Source: Actinomycetes bacterium (GTDB taxonomy: Bacteria; Actinomycetota; Actinomycetes; Actinomycetales; Microbacteriaceae). Taken from it: a stretch of 14,377 bases of DNA. The translations under genes were made by a program, and so were the position numbers. The stretch is taken from assembly GCA_023432005.1 (NCBI GenBank), contig JAEYVF010000074.1, positions 1 to 14,377 on the forward strand, in the 5' to 3' direction. Shown here piece by piece: positions 1-8,436 of this stretch. How positions within the stretch are numbered: position 1 is the first letter of the stretch; every line of letters begins with the position of its first letter. The notes beneath the pieces were generated by a model that saw nothing but the letters and a program-made list of their open reading frames with translations, had not been told where the DNA came from and did not search any database.

Positions 1-2177
1 ACCCCGAGGACATCGGACGCAAGCGGCCGGCGAGCCCGCGGCTGCGCCGCCGCATCGCCCGCAGCGCTCAGCTGCACCGTCGCTTCGTGTACGCGCCCGC
101 GATCCTCGTGCCGCTGCACTGGCTCGCCCTGCTGCCGCTCGCGCTCATCCGCTCGCTCGGGCAGTTGCTCGCGAAGCGGCCGGGGGCGGTTCCCGGCGAG
201 ATCTCCGCAGCCTTCCGCGCGCTCGTCGACCCGACGGTCCCCGGCGCGAGGTCGCGCCTGCGCCGGGCCAACAAGACCGGGTGGCGTGCGATCGCGCCAC
301 TGCGGATGCGCGGGGCCGCGCTGCGCGAGCACCGCGCGCACGAGCGCGACCGCGCCGACGAGCGCGCGGGCCGCGAGCGCGAACTCGTGCGCGCCTCCTT
401 CCTCGGTGGCGGCACGTGGGTCGTCGCGGCCACGATCGTCGCGGGCGTCGTCGCGTTCTGGCCGCTGCTCGGCGCCGTGACGCTCGAGGGCGGCGCGCTG
501 GTGCCTCTCTCCTCGAGCGTGAGCGAGCTGTGGTCGCGCGTCGGTTGGGGGTGGCGCGAGATCGGCGTCGGGTTCTCCGGCGCGGCCGACCCTGCGACGG
601 TGCTCTTCGCCCTGCTGGGCTCTGCCACATGGTGGGACCCGTCGTTCTCGATCGTGCTGCTCTGGCTCACGGCCCTGCCCTTCGCCGCACTGGGCGCGTG
701 GTGGGCGGCGACGCGGCTGTCGGAGCGCGTGTGGCCCCCCGTCGCTGCCGCGATCCTGTGGGCGGCGGCTCCCGCGTTCCTCGCCGCGCTCGGAGAGGGG
801 CGCATCGGTGCGGTGCTCGTCCACCTCCTGCTGCCGTGGTTCGCACTCACGCTCATCGAGGGCGCCCGCTCGTGGAGCGCATCCGCGGCCGCCGCGCTGC
901 TGTTCGCCGCGATCACCGCGGCGGCTCCCGTCGTCGCCCCCGTGCTGCTCCTCGGGGTCATCGCGTGGGCTGTCGCGCGGCCGCGCGGGTTCGTGCGCAC
1001 GATCGGCGTGCCGATCCCGGCGATCGCCCTCTTCGCGCCCCTCGTGATCGACGCCGTGCGCCGCGGCTCGCCGCTCGCGGCCCTCGCCGATCCCGGCGTC
1101 GTGCTGCCCTACACCCCGACGAGCGGATGGGGCCTGCTCATCGGCAGGCCGGATGCCGACGCCGCCGGGTGGGCGACGATGCTCGGCGCGTCCGGACTCC
1201 CCGTCGCCGGATGGGAGACGCTCGTCCCGGCCCTGCTCTTCGCGCCGCTCGCGGCGATCGCCCTGCTCTCGCTCTTCCTCCCGGGCGCCGGACGCTCGAT
1301 CCCCGCCCTCGCCGTCGCCGCGGGAGGCCTCGCGACGGCGTGGATCGCCGGCCAGGTCGACGTCGCGAGCCTCGGTGAGGCCGTCACCGGCCCGTGGCCC
1401 GGGAGCGCCCTGAGCGTCTACTGGCTCGGTCTCGTGGGTGCCGCGGTCGTCGGCATCGACGCCGTGCGCCGCGCGGCGGTCCCCGCGGGGGTCGCCGCGG
1501 TCGCCGCAGCCGTCATCGCGGTCGCGCCGCTGCTCGGCGCATCGCTCGTGGGGGCCTCACCCGTGCACCCGGGTGACGGGCGCATCCTCCCGGCGCTCGC
1601 GGACGCCGCGGCCGCCGCGGACCCCGGGATCGGCACCCTCGTGCTCACGCCCCAGCCCGACGGCTCGCTCGGCGTGCAGCTGCAGCGCGGCGAGGGGGCG
1701 ACCCTCGACGACCAATCGGCCCTCCACGCGGGCCGGACGAGCCTGTCGCCGAAGGAGCGCGACCTCGCCGAGCTCGCCGGCAACCTCGCCTCGCGCGGCG
1801 GCTATGATCCCGCGCCCGAGCTGCAGCGCTTCCAGGTGGGCTTCGTTCTCGTGACGCCGACGAGCACGGATGGCACCTCGGAGGCCCGCTCGGTGCGCGA
1901 GCGCGCGGTCGCCTCCCTCGACGCCTCGCCCGCCATGACGGCGGCGAGCGACAGCGGCTACGGCACCCTGTGGACGTTCTCGGCGCTCGAGCGCACGGCC
2001 GACGAGGAGCCCGCGCGCGGCGCGTGGGGGATCGGCGTGCTCGCGGTGCAGGCGGCCGTGCTGCTCGCGGCCCTGCTGCTCGCGATCCCCACCGGCCGCC
2101 GGCGGCGCGTGGTGCAGACCCGCTCGTCGCTCGACGAGCCCGCGGCGACGACCTTCGACGAGGACAACGATGGCTGA
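1..2177 (+). CDS. Large membrane glycosyltransferase, family 2 type (C-terminal part, 5' end outside window)
   Basis: The reading frame is open from the left edge (first whole codon at base 3) and reads through the GTG at 87 without a natural start, so 724 C-terminal residues are visible and the N-terminal catalytic domain lies outside. The fragment opens with a basic stretch. An Arg/Glu-rich amphipathic stretch follows (fragment residues about 100-130). Then come many hydrophobic, probably membrane-spanning segments (about 130-490), a soluble, probably extracytoplasmic domain (about 500-670), one last membrane segment (about 675-697) and a short Arg-rich cytoplasmic tail. This architecture and the DUF5719 neighbour match the roughly 1000-residue actinobacterial GT2 membrane proteins thought to act in cell-envelope glycan assembly. 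The GT2 domain itself is not visible, so family membership is inferred from topology and context. The stop overlaps the start of the next gene by 8 bp, which suggests translational coupling. The substrate is unknown. Confidence 0.8.
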   Translation, partial: PEDIGRKRPASPRLRRRIARSAQLHRRFVYAPAILVPLHWLALLPLALIRSLGQLLAKRPGAVPGEISAAFRALVDPTVPGARSRLRRANKTGWRAIAPLRMRGAALREHRAHERDRADERAGRERELVRASFLGGGTWVVAATIVAGVVAFWPLLGAVTLEGGALVPLSSSVSELWSRVGWGWREIGVGFSGAADPATVLFALLGSATWWDPSFSIVLLWLTALPFAALGAWWAATRLSERVWPPVAAAILWAAAPAFLAALGEGRIGAVLVHLLLPWFALTLIEGARSWSASAAAALLFAAITAAAPVVAPVLLLGVIAWAVARPRGFVRTIGVPIPAIALFAPLVIDAVRRGSPLAALADPGVVLPYTPTSGWGLLIGRPDADAAGWATMLGASGLPVAGWETLVPALLFAPLAAIALLSLFLPGAGRSIPALAVAAGGLATAWIAGQVDVASLGEAVTGPWPGSALSVYWLGLVGAAVVGIDAVRRAAVPAGVAAVAAAVIAVAPLLGASLVGASPVHPGDGRILPALADAAAAADPGIGTLVLTPQPDGSLGVQLQRGEGATLDDQSALHAGRTSLSPKERDLAELAGNLASRGGYDPAPELQRFQVGFVLVTPTSTDGTSEARSVRERAVASLDASPAMTAASDSGYGTLWTFSALERTADEEPARGAWGIGVLAVQAAVLLAALLLAIPTGRRRRVVQTRSSLDEPAATTFDEDNDG

Positions 2178-3813
2178 CGACGAGCGAGAGGATGCCGGGG
2201 CGGCTCCCGAGGACGCCCTGCCCGCGCAGGAGGGGCTCGACGACACGAGGGAGGTGGAGTCCGCATCCGTCGCCTACGTGCCGGAGGCTCCGGAGCCCGC
2301 GGGGCCCCCGGCGAGCGCGCCGCGCCGCGGCGTCGGCCGCCGCGTGACGCTCGTCTCGCTGCGCATCGTGCGCGGCCTCGTGGGCCTCGCGGCAGCCGCC
2401 GCGACGATCGCCGCCGTGGGCCTCCTACCGCTGCCGACGTTCGGCATCGACCCGCTTCGAACGCTCGTGGAACCGGAGCCCGCCGACCTGCAGGCCGTGT
2501 GCCCCGGCGCGCTCCTGCGCCTGGGCGACGACTCCGGGGGCGAGGCCGGCACGATCTTCCCGGTCGGCACCCCCGCGCTCACGACCGCCGCGGCCCCGGG
2601 GAGCGTCGTCGCCTCCGGGATCTCGAACGGCGACGCCGCGAGCTCCGCGCCCGCCCAGCAGCCGCGCGCGCTCGCGCTCGCATCCTCTGACGACGCGGTG
2701 CTCGGCGCCGCCCAGCGCCAGGCCCCCGACGGCCAGGGCGATCTGAGCGGCCTCGCAGCCACGGTGTGCGGCGAGCCCGCGAGCTCCTCCTGGATCGTCG
2801 GCGGGGGCACGACCCTCGGTCGCACAAGCATCCTCCAGCTCGTCAACCCGACCGCGGTCGCCGCCGACGTGACGCTCGAGCTGTGGGGCGAGGATGGGCA
2901 GGTGCGCGCACCCGGCAGGGCCGGCATCGTCGTCCCCGCCGGGGGACGCGTCGCCCTCCCCCTGAGCGGCTTCGCGCCCGACCTCGCGTCGCCCGTCGTG
3001 CACGTGGAGGCGCGCGGCGGCCAAGTCGTCGCCTGGCTGCAGACCTCTGTCATCCGCGTGCTCGACCCCGGCGGCGTCGACCTCGTCGCCGCGGGGGAGG
3101 GCCCCGCGCGCGAGCACGTCATCCCGGCCGTGCGCATCGAGGGCGGCACCGCCGTGGCGAGCTCGCTCGGCATCGAGGGCTACGACGACCTCGCCTCGAT
3201 CATCCGCCTCGGCAACCCGTCTGACGAGGTCGCGAACGTCGAGGTGAGCCTGACGCCCGTCACGGGCGGGGCATCGCCGTCGACGTTCGAGGTGAGCCTC
3301 GCGGCGGGCGAGGTGACCGACACGCATCTCGAGGCCGCGCACGAGCTCGGCGAGGAGATCCTCGCCGATGGCTCCTACACGGTGTCGGTGCGCTCGGATG
3401 TGCCCGTCGTCGCGGGGGTGCGCGCCTCGACCATCGTCGCCCCCACGGCCACCCCCGACGGGAGGCTGGTCGCGGGCGCCGCCGACCTCGCGTGGTTCCC
3501 CTCCGCACCGGCGCTCCGCGGGGAGGCGGCCCTCGCGGTCGCCGACGCCGCATCGCCCGTCCTCGTGGCGGTCGCGGTCGACGGTGAGGCGCACACCCTC
3601 GTCCTCGCGCCCCTCGACGGGGGCGCCGAGGTGACGGTGGAGGTGCCCGCGGTCGGCGGCGCGGCCGTGGCCCTGCCGCCGGGAGGCGTGTACCGCATCC
3701 GCGGTGGGGAGGGCGTCGCCGCCGCCGTCAGCTTCGCGGGAGCCGGTCAGCTCGCGGGCTACCCCGTCGTGGCGCCGCGTGCCGCCGACGCGGCGATCGT
3801 CGTGCGCCCCTGA
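2170..3813 (+). CDS. DUF5719 family membrane-anchored protein
   Basis: This 547-residue protein has an acidic, Pro/Ala-rich cytoplasmic N-terminus (1-55), basic residues at 52-58 and 65-68, one membrane segment (about 67-88), and a long extracytoplasmic part rich in Val/Ala/Gly beta-strand-like sequence. Two cysteines, C111 in AVCPGALLRLG and C200 in ATVCGE, could form a disulfide outside the membrane. The sequence style and the position directly behind a large GT2 membrane protein and before the metallopeptidase/DUF3499/manB group fit DUF5719, a family without assigned function. The start at 2170 overlaps the upstream gene by 8 bp and has a GAGGA ribosome-binding site at 2160-2164, 5 nt before the ATG. 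Coupling suggests that the two proteins work together at the cell envelope, perhaps as an accessory to the glycosyltransferase. That role is inference. Confidence 0.85.
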   Translation: MADDEREDAGAAPEDALPAQEGLDDTREVESASVAYVPEAPEPAGPPASAPRRGVGRRVTLVSLRIVRGLVGLAAAAATIAAVGLLPLPTFGIDPLRTLVEPEPADLQAVCPGALLRLGDDSGGEAGTIFPVGTPALTTAAAPGSVVASGISNGDAASSAPAQQPRALALASSDDAVLGAAQRQAPDGQGDLSGLAATVCGEPASSSWIVGGGTTLGRTSILQLVNPTAVAADVTLELWGEDGQVRAPGRAGIVVPAGGRVALPLSGFAPDLASPVVHVEARGGQVVAWLQTSVIRVLDPGGVDLVAAGEGPAREHVIPAVRIEGGTAVASSLGIEGYDDLASIIRLGNPSDEVANVEVSLTPVTGGASPSTFEVSLAAGEVTDTHLEAAHELGEEILADGSYTVSVRSDVPVVAGVRASTIVAPTATPDGRLVAGAADLAWFPSAPALRGEAALAVADAASPVLVAVAVDGEAHTLVLAPLDGGAEVTVEVPAVGGAAVALPPGGVYRIRGGEGVAAAVSFAGAGQLAGYPVVAPRAADAAIVVRP

Positions 3814-3831
3814 CGGGCGGCGCCCAGGTCG

Positions 3832-4266
3832 TCAGAAGTGGCGGAAGCGCTCGGGGGCGATGTCCCACGGGTCCTTGCCGAGCAGCTCGGCGACGGCGCG
3901 GAAGACGCAGCTCTCGATGTACGAGCGTCGGTGCCAGTCGTCGTCGCGATGCAGCTGCGCGAGCCGTTCGATCGGCACCCGGTAGAGCACGACCCGCCGG
4001 GTGCGCGCATCGGTGCGCCAGCGGTCGATCCCGTCGGGGCCGGGATCACCCGGCGGCACCGCACCGACGTCGAAGCGCACGCCCACGAGATCGTCGGGCC
4101 ACAGGGCGCGCAGGTACTCGATGGCGGATGCGACGCACGCGTCGAAGAAGTCGGCGCGCGTGCGCAGCATGGGCAGGTGCGGCCCCGTGATCGCCGAGCG
4201 CGGACCGCGCCCGTGACGGTCGCGGAAGTGCGTCCTCGCGGGGGCGCGACGCGCGGAACGGGGCAT
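3832..4266 (-). CDS. Metallopeptidase-family (MMP/zincin-like) protein with degenerate active site
   Basis: This 144-residue soluble protein has a basic N-terminus (1-23) and an alpha/beta core (about 34-140) resembling the small actinobacterial 'metallopeptidase family' proteins found beside DUF3499 and phosphomannomutase. In catalytic members the second helix carries HExxH followed by a Gly. Here the equivalent stretch before G130 reads RAVAE (residues 123-127), so both His and the Glu are missing and no zinc-dependent peptidase activity is expected. The frame is otherwise intact, so this looks like a retained pseudo-enzyme and not a decaying gene. The start at 4266 is supported by a TAGACT -10 hexamer whose 3' end lies 6 nt before the ATG, with no ribosome-binding site in between, as in leaderless transcripts. 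It is divergent from DUF3499 and ends 18 bp from the convergent DUF5719 stop. The function is unknown. Confidence 0.8.
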   Translation of the reverse strand: MPRSARRAPARTHFRDRHGRGPRSAITGPHLPMLRTRADFFDACVASAIEYLRALWPDDLVGVRFDVGAVPPGDPGPDGIDRWRTDARTRRVVLYRVPIERLAQLHRDDDWHRRSYIESCVFRAVAELLGKDPWDIAPERFRHF

Positions 4267-4272
4267 GTCCCG

Positions 4273-4278
4273 AGTCTA
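4273..4278 (-). promoter_or_regulatory. -10 element of metallopeptidase-like gene, probably leaderless
   Basis: On the minus strand TAGACT matches the actinobacterial TANNNT -10 consensus and is followed by 6 nt (CGGGAC) and the ATG at 4266. No TTGAC-like -35 box is visible at 16-18 bp. The spacing places transcription start at or next to the start codon. Confidence 0.6.
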
Positions 4279-4294
4279 GGTCGGTGCGCGGCGG

Positions 4295-4300
4295 TAGGCT
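4295..4300 (+). promoter_or_regulatory. -10 element of DUF3499-manB operon, probably leaderless
   Basis: TAGGCT fits TANNNT and lies 7 nt before the ATG at 4308, again implying a leaderless mRNA. It is only 16 bp from the opposing -10 at 4273-4278, so two polymerases could not bind both promoters at once. Confidence 0.6.
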
Positions 4301-4307
4301 CGCCTCG

Positions 4308-4523
4308 ATGAGCGCGCGACCGTGCAGCAAGGTGGCCTGTGGCAGGGATGCCATGGCGACCCTCACGTACGACTACGCGGACGCGATGGCCGTGCTCGGC
4401 CCGCTCGCCATCCGTCGCGAGCCGCACAGCTACGACCTGTGCGAGGTCCACGCGGAGCGGCTCTCGGTGCCGCAGGGCTGGCAGGTGGTGCGGCACGTGA
4501 CGGTCGGTGAACTACAGTCGTAG
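4308..4523 (+). CDS. DUF3499 family small putative zinc-binding protein
   Basis: This 71-residue protein carries the DUF3499 hallmarks: CSKVAC near the N-terminus, ATLTYDYADAMAVLGPL in the middle, and YDLCEVHAERLSVPQGWQVVR near the end. C6, C11, C45 and H48 are well placed to bind one zinc ion as a small treble-clef or knuckle-like fold; this is inference from spacing. An earlier in-frame start at 4284 is less likely, because the TAGGCT -10 box lies between it and the ATG at 4308. The protein stops soon after the conserved core, with no C-terminal extension. It lies 3 bp upstream of manB in one transcription unit, so it may be translationally coupled to phosphomannomutase. The biochemical role of the family is not established. 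Confidence 0.85.
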   Translation: MSARPCSKVACGRDAMATLTYDYADAMAVLGPLAIRREPHSYDLCEVHAERLSVPQGWQVVRHVTVGELQS

Positions 4524-4526
4524 TCC

Positions 4527-5939
4527 ATGGCGGCACCCGACCTCTCGTCCTTCGTCAAGGCCTATGACGTCCGCGGACTCGTCGGATCGGAGCTGACCTC
4601 CGACGTCGTCGAGGCGCTCGCCGCCGGCTTCGTCGACGAGCTGGGTGCGGCGGGCCGGACGGTCGTCGTGGGCCATGACATGCGCGACTCGAGCCCCGAG
4701 TTCGCCTCCGCCTTCGCTCGAGGCGCATCGGCGCGCGGCGCCGACGTCATGAGCATCGGCCTGTGCTCGACCGACGAGACGTACTTCGCATCCGGCCGGT
4801 TCGACGCCCCGGCCGCGATGTTCACGGCGAGCCACAACCCCGCCCGCTACAACGGCATCAAGTTCAGCCGGGCGGGTGCGCAGGGCATCTCGCTCGCGAC
4901 GGGGCTCGCCGCCATCCGCGATCGCGCGCAGGCCTACCTCGACGCCGGGGGAGTTCCCGTCGTGGACGCTCCCGGCACCGTGGGCACGGGCGACGTCCTC
5001 GGCGAATACGCGGCCCACCTGCGCTCGCTCGTCGATCTCTCCGGCATCCGCCCGCTCAAGATCGTCGTGGATGCCGGCAACGGCATGGGCGGGATGACGG
5101 TGCCCGCGGTGCTCGGCGACGCCGCGGGGCTCGCCGCGCTCCCGTTCGAGATCGTGCCGCTCTACTTCGAGCTCGACGGCACCTTCCCGAATCACGAGGC
5201 GAACCCGCTCGAGCCCGAGAACCTGCGCGACCTGCAGGCGGCGGTCGTCGCCCACGGGGCCGACCTCGGGCTCGCCTTCGACGGCGACGCCGACCGCTGC
5301 TTCGTGGTCGACGAGGCCGGCGCCCCGGTGTCGCCGAGCGCTGTCGCCGCGATCGTCGCGCAGCGCGAGGTCGCCCGCGTGCGGGCGGCGGGGGAGACGG
5401 GCGAGGTCTACGTCATCCACAACCTCATCACCTCGCGCTACGTGCCCGAGGCGATCGAGGCGGCGGGCGCCATCCCGGTGCGCACCCACGTGGGCCACTC
5501 GCTCATCAAGGACCGCATGCGCGAGACGGGCGCGGTGTTCGGCGGCGAGCACTCCGCGCACTACTACTTCCGCGACTTCTGGGGCGCCGACAACGGCATG
5601 CTCGCGGCGATGCACCTGCTCGCCGAGTTCGGGGCGCAGGAGCAGCCGCTCTCGCGGTTCGCGGCCTCGTACGACCCCTACGCCCTCTCCGGTGAGATCA
5701 ACTCGACGGTCGCCGACGTCCCCGCCGCGTACACGCGCATCGTGGAGGCCTTCACGGGCAGGGGCGAGTTCGACGAGCTCGACGGCCTCACCGTGACGGG
5801 TGCTCCCGACGAGGGCTTCTGGTGGTTCAACGTGCGTCCCTCGAACACCGAGCCGCTCCTGCGGCTCAACGTCGAGGGGGCGACGAGCGAGCAGATGGCG
5901 GCCATCCGCGACGAGGTGCTCGCCCTCATCCGCGCGTAG
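4527..5939 (+). CDS. manB: Phosphomannomutase/phosphoglucomutase
   Basis: This 470-residue cytoplasmic alpha-D-phosphohexomutase interconverts mannose-6-phosphate and mannose-1-phosphate (and possibly the glucose forms), feeding GDP-mannose for envelope mannosylation. All four family motifs are present: the phosphoserine loop TASHNP with catalytic S102, the metal-binding loop DGDADR (252-257), the sugar-specificity loop GGEHS (E341-S343), and the phosphate-binding RPSNTEP (437-443). The length is normal for the family. The start at 4527 is 3 bp after the DUF3499 stop with no clear Shine-Dalgarno sequence, so translation probably depends on reinitiation. The SIS-domain and mannose-6-phosphate isomerase genes that follow the mutase in mycobacteria are not here; ahcY comes next. 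Preference for mannose over glucose cannot be settled from motifs alone. Confidence 0.93.
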   Translation: MAAPDLSSFVKAYDVRGLVGSELTSDVVEALAAGFVDELGAAGRTVVVGHDMRDSSPEFASAFARGASARGADVMSIGLCSTDETYFASGRFDAPAAMFTASHNPARYNGIKFSRAGAQGISLATGLAAIRDRAQAYLDAGGVPVVDAPGTVGTGDVLGEYAAHLRSLVDLSGIRPLKIVVDAGNGMGGMTVPAVLGDAAGLAALPFEIVPLYFELDGTFPNHEANPLEPENLRDLQAAVVAHGADLGLAFDGDADRCFVVDEAGAPVSPSAVAAIVAQREVARVRAAGETGEVYVIHNLITSRYVPEAIEAAGAIPVRTHVGHSLIKDRMRETGAVFGGEHSAHYYFRDFWGADNGMLAAMHLLAEFGAQEQPLSRFAASYDPYALSGEINSTVADVPAAYTRIVEAFTGRGEFDELDGLTVTGAPDEGFWWFNVRPSNTEPLLRLNVEGATSEQMAAIRDEVLALIRA

Positions 5940-5979
5940 CTTCGCTCGGGGGTCGTTCCGGCCTCAGCCTGGCTACGCG

Positions 5980-6002
5980 CCGGCGCCCGTCTCGGGCGTC
6001 GG
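5980..6002 (+). terminator. GC-rich hairpin between manB and ahcY
   Basis: Arms CCGGCGCCCG (5980-5989) and CGGGCGTCGG (5993-6002) form a 10-bp stem (nine Watson-Crick pairs plus one G-U) around a TCT triloop. It lies 40 bp after the manB stop and 45 bp before the ahcY start. No T-tract follows, so it would be an I-shaped, actinobacterial-type terminator or an RNA structure ahead of ahcY. Confidence 0.5.
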
Positions 6003-6035
6003 AATCGGGACACGGAAACAATCAGCCGGGGCTGC

Positions 6036-6041
6036 GACAAT
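6036..6041 (+). promoter_or_regulatory. Possible -10 element of ahcY
   Basis: GACAAT lies exactly 6 nt before the ahcY ATG. The strongly conserved A at position 2 and T at position 6 of TANNNT are kept, but the first base is G. A leaderless start is possible. The GGACGG between box and ATG is too close to serve as a normal ribosome-binding site. Confidence 0.35.
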
Positions 6042-6047
6042 GGACGG

Positions 6048-7532
<1,485 letters not shown>

Positions 7533-7550
7533 CGTCGTCGGTGCGTTTGG

Positions 7551-7584
7551 CGCCCGCACGGGACGGATGACCGCCGTGCGGGTG
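7551..7584. terminator. Hairpin between convergent ahcY and RDD genes
   Basis: CCCGCACGG (7553-7561) pairs with CCGTGCGGG (7574-7582) as a 9-bp perfect stem, extendable by a G-U and a C-G pair to 11 bp, around a 12-nt loop. It fills most of the 56-bp gap between two convergent stops, so it could end transcription from both sides. No T-tract follows on either strand. Confidence 0.6.
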
Positions 7585-7588
7585 TGGG

Positions 7589-8428
7589 TCAGCCGCGGAG
7601 CACGGGCGCGAGCCGGGCGAGGCGCTCGGCCTCGAGGGCGAGGGCGCGGGCCTCGCGGTCGCGCCGTGCAACCGTGACCCCCGCGAGGAAGAGCTCCGGG
7701 TCGACGGCCGGAAGCGGCGACACGTACTGCGACGCCTCGTGCGCGAGCTGCTGCGCCAGGTAGCCACGGCGCACCTGGTCGAAGTCGCGCGCGGATGCGA
7801 GGAACGCGGCGATGCGCCGCGCGAGCGGGTCGGGCATGCGGGCCACGTCGGCCAGCTGCGCCCACCCGGCGAGCTCGAGCGGCATCCCGAACACCGGTGT
7901 CGCGACGCGCGGCGCGCGCTCGTACTGGGCGTAGGTGCCGGCGAGGTGGTCGCCGAGGCGCTTCGAGCGCGGCGACAGGATGCCGACGAGCGCCGCGAGC
8001 CCCCCGAGCGTCATGAGGAACTCGAGCACTCCGACGAGGGCGCGGATGGCGGCGTGCCGGAAGCCGGCCGAGCCCCCGTCGTCGCGCACGATGCGGGAGC
8101 CCACCGCGAGGCGGCCGAGCGACTTGCCGCGCGTGAGGGTCTCGACCAGGCACGGGGTCACCACGAACGCCGTCACGAGACTCGTGATGACGAAGACGGT
8201 CGCCCACGCGGCCTCGAGGCCGAGCTGCCCGCCCGGGATGAAGAAGGCCATGAGCAGCACGACGAAGACGATGAGCGAGGCCGCGAAGTCGATCACCGCG
8301 CCGCCCGCGCGAAGGGCGAAGCTCGCGGGGCGCAGGTCGAGGGCGACCGCCTCGCCGGTGAGGAGCGCGTCCTCGTCGGAGAGGGTGTCGACCCAGTCCG
8401 CGTCGGGCTCCGCCGCCATGCGTATCAT
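7589..8428 (-). CDS. RDD family integral membrane protein
   Basis: This protein of up to 279 residues has an RDD domain at about 30-170. It opens with LRPASFALRAGGAVIDF, holding the conserved Arg and Asp, followed by membrane segments at about 49-66, 73-91 and 130-150. The GKSLGRLAVGSRIV element lies between the second and third, and SPRSKRLGDHLAGTYA closes the domain. A soluble, Ala/Arg-rich C-terminal tail of about 110 residues follows. Starts at 8428 and 8419 are both possible. A minus-strand GAGGT lies 12 nt before 8428, while 8419 gives the more typical N-terminus MAAEPDADW. The gene is divergent from the SpoIIM-like gene, a pairing seen in many actinobacteria together with DUF58 and MoxR genes. 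The molecular role is not established; ion or osmolyte transport has been proposed for some RDD proteins. Confidence 0.88.
   Translation of the reverse strand: MIRMAAEPDADWVDTLSDEDALLTGEAVALDLRPASFALRAGGAVIDFAASLIVFVVLLMAFFIPGGQLGLEAAWATVFVITSLVTAFVVTPCLVETLTRGKSLGRLAVGSRIVRDDGGSAGFRHAAIRALVGVLEFLMTLGGLAALVGILSPRSKRLGDHLAGTYAQYERAPRVATPVFGMPLELAGWAQLADVARMPDPLARRIAAFLASARDFDQVRRGYLAQQLAHEASQYVSPLPAVDPELFLAGVTVARRDREARALALEAERLARLAPVLRG
8423..8428 (+). promoter_or_regulatory. -10 element of SpoIIM-like gene
   Basis: TATCAT fits TANNNT perfectly and is followed by 8 nt and the ATG at 8437, so the transcript would be leaderless or nearly so. The hexamer overlaps the first codons of the divergent RDD gene if that starts at 8428. 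Confidence 0.45.
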
Positions 8429-8436
8429 TCAAGCAG

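Noticed and set aside
87..89. GTG as start of the first gene
   Set aside because: The frame continues upstream without a stop and the protein lacks its catalytic domain, so this is an internal Val.
2425..3594. 389-residue minus-strand frame opposite DUF5719
   Set aside because: The translation is dominated by Arg, Gly, Asp and Ala, as expected for antisense of high-GC coding DNA.
5940..6047. SAH riboswitch upstream of ahcY
   Set aside because: Context fits, but the conserved core (GAGGAGCGCUGC-like segment with the matching CCCAGGCUCG strand) is not present; only GC-rich hairpins are seen.
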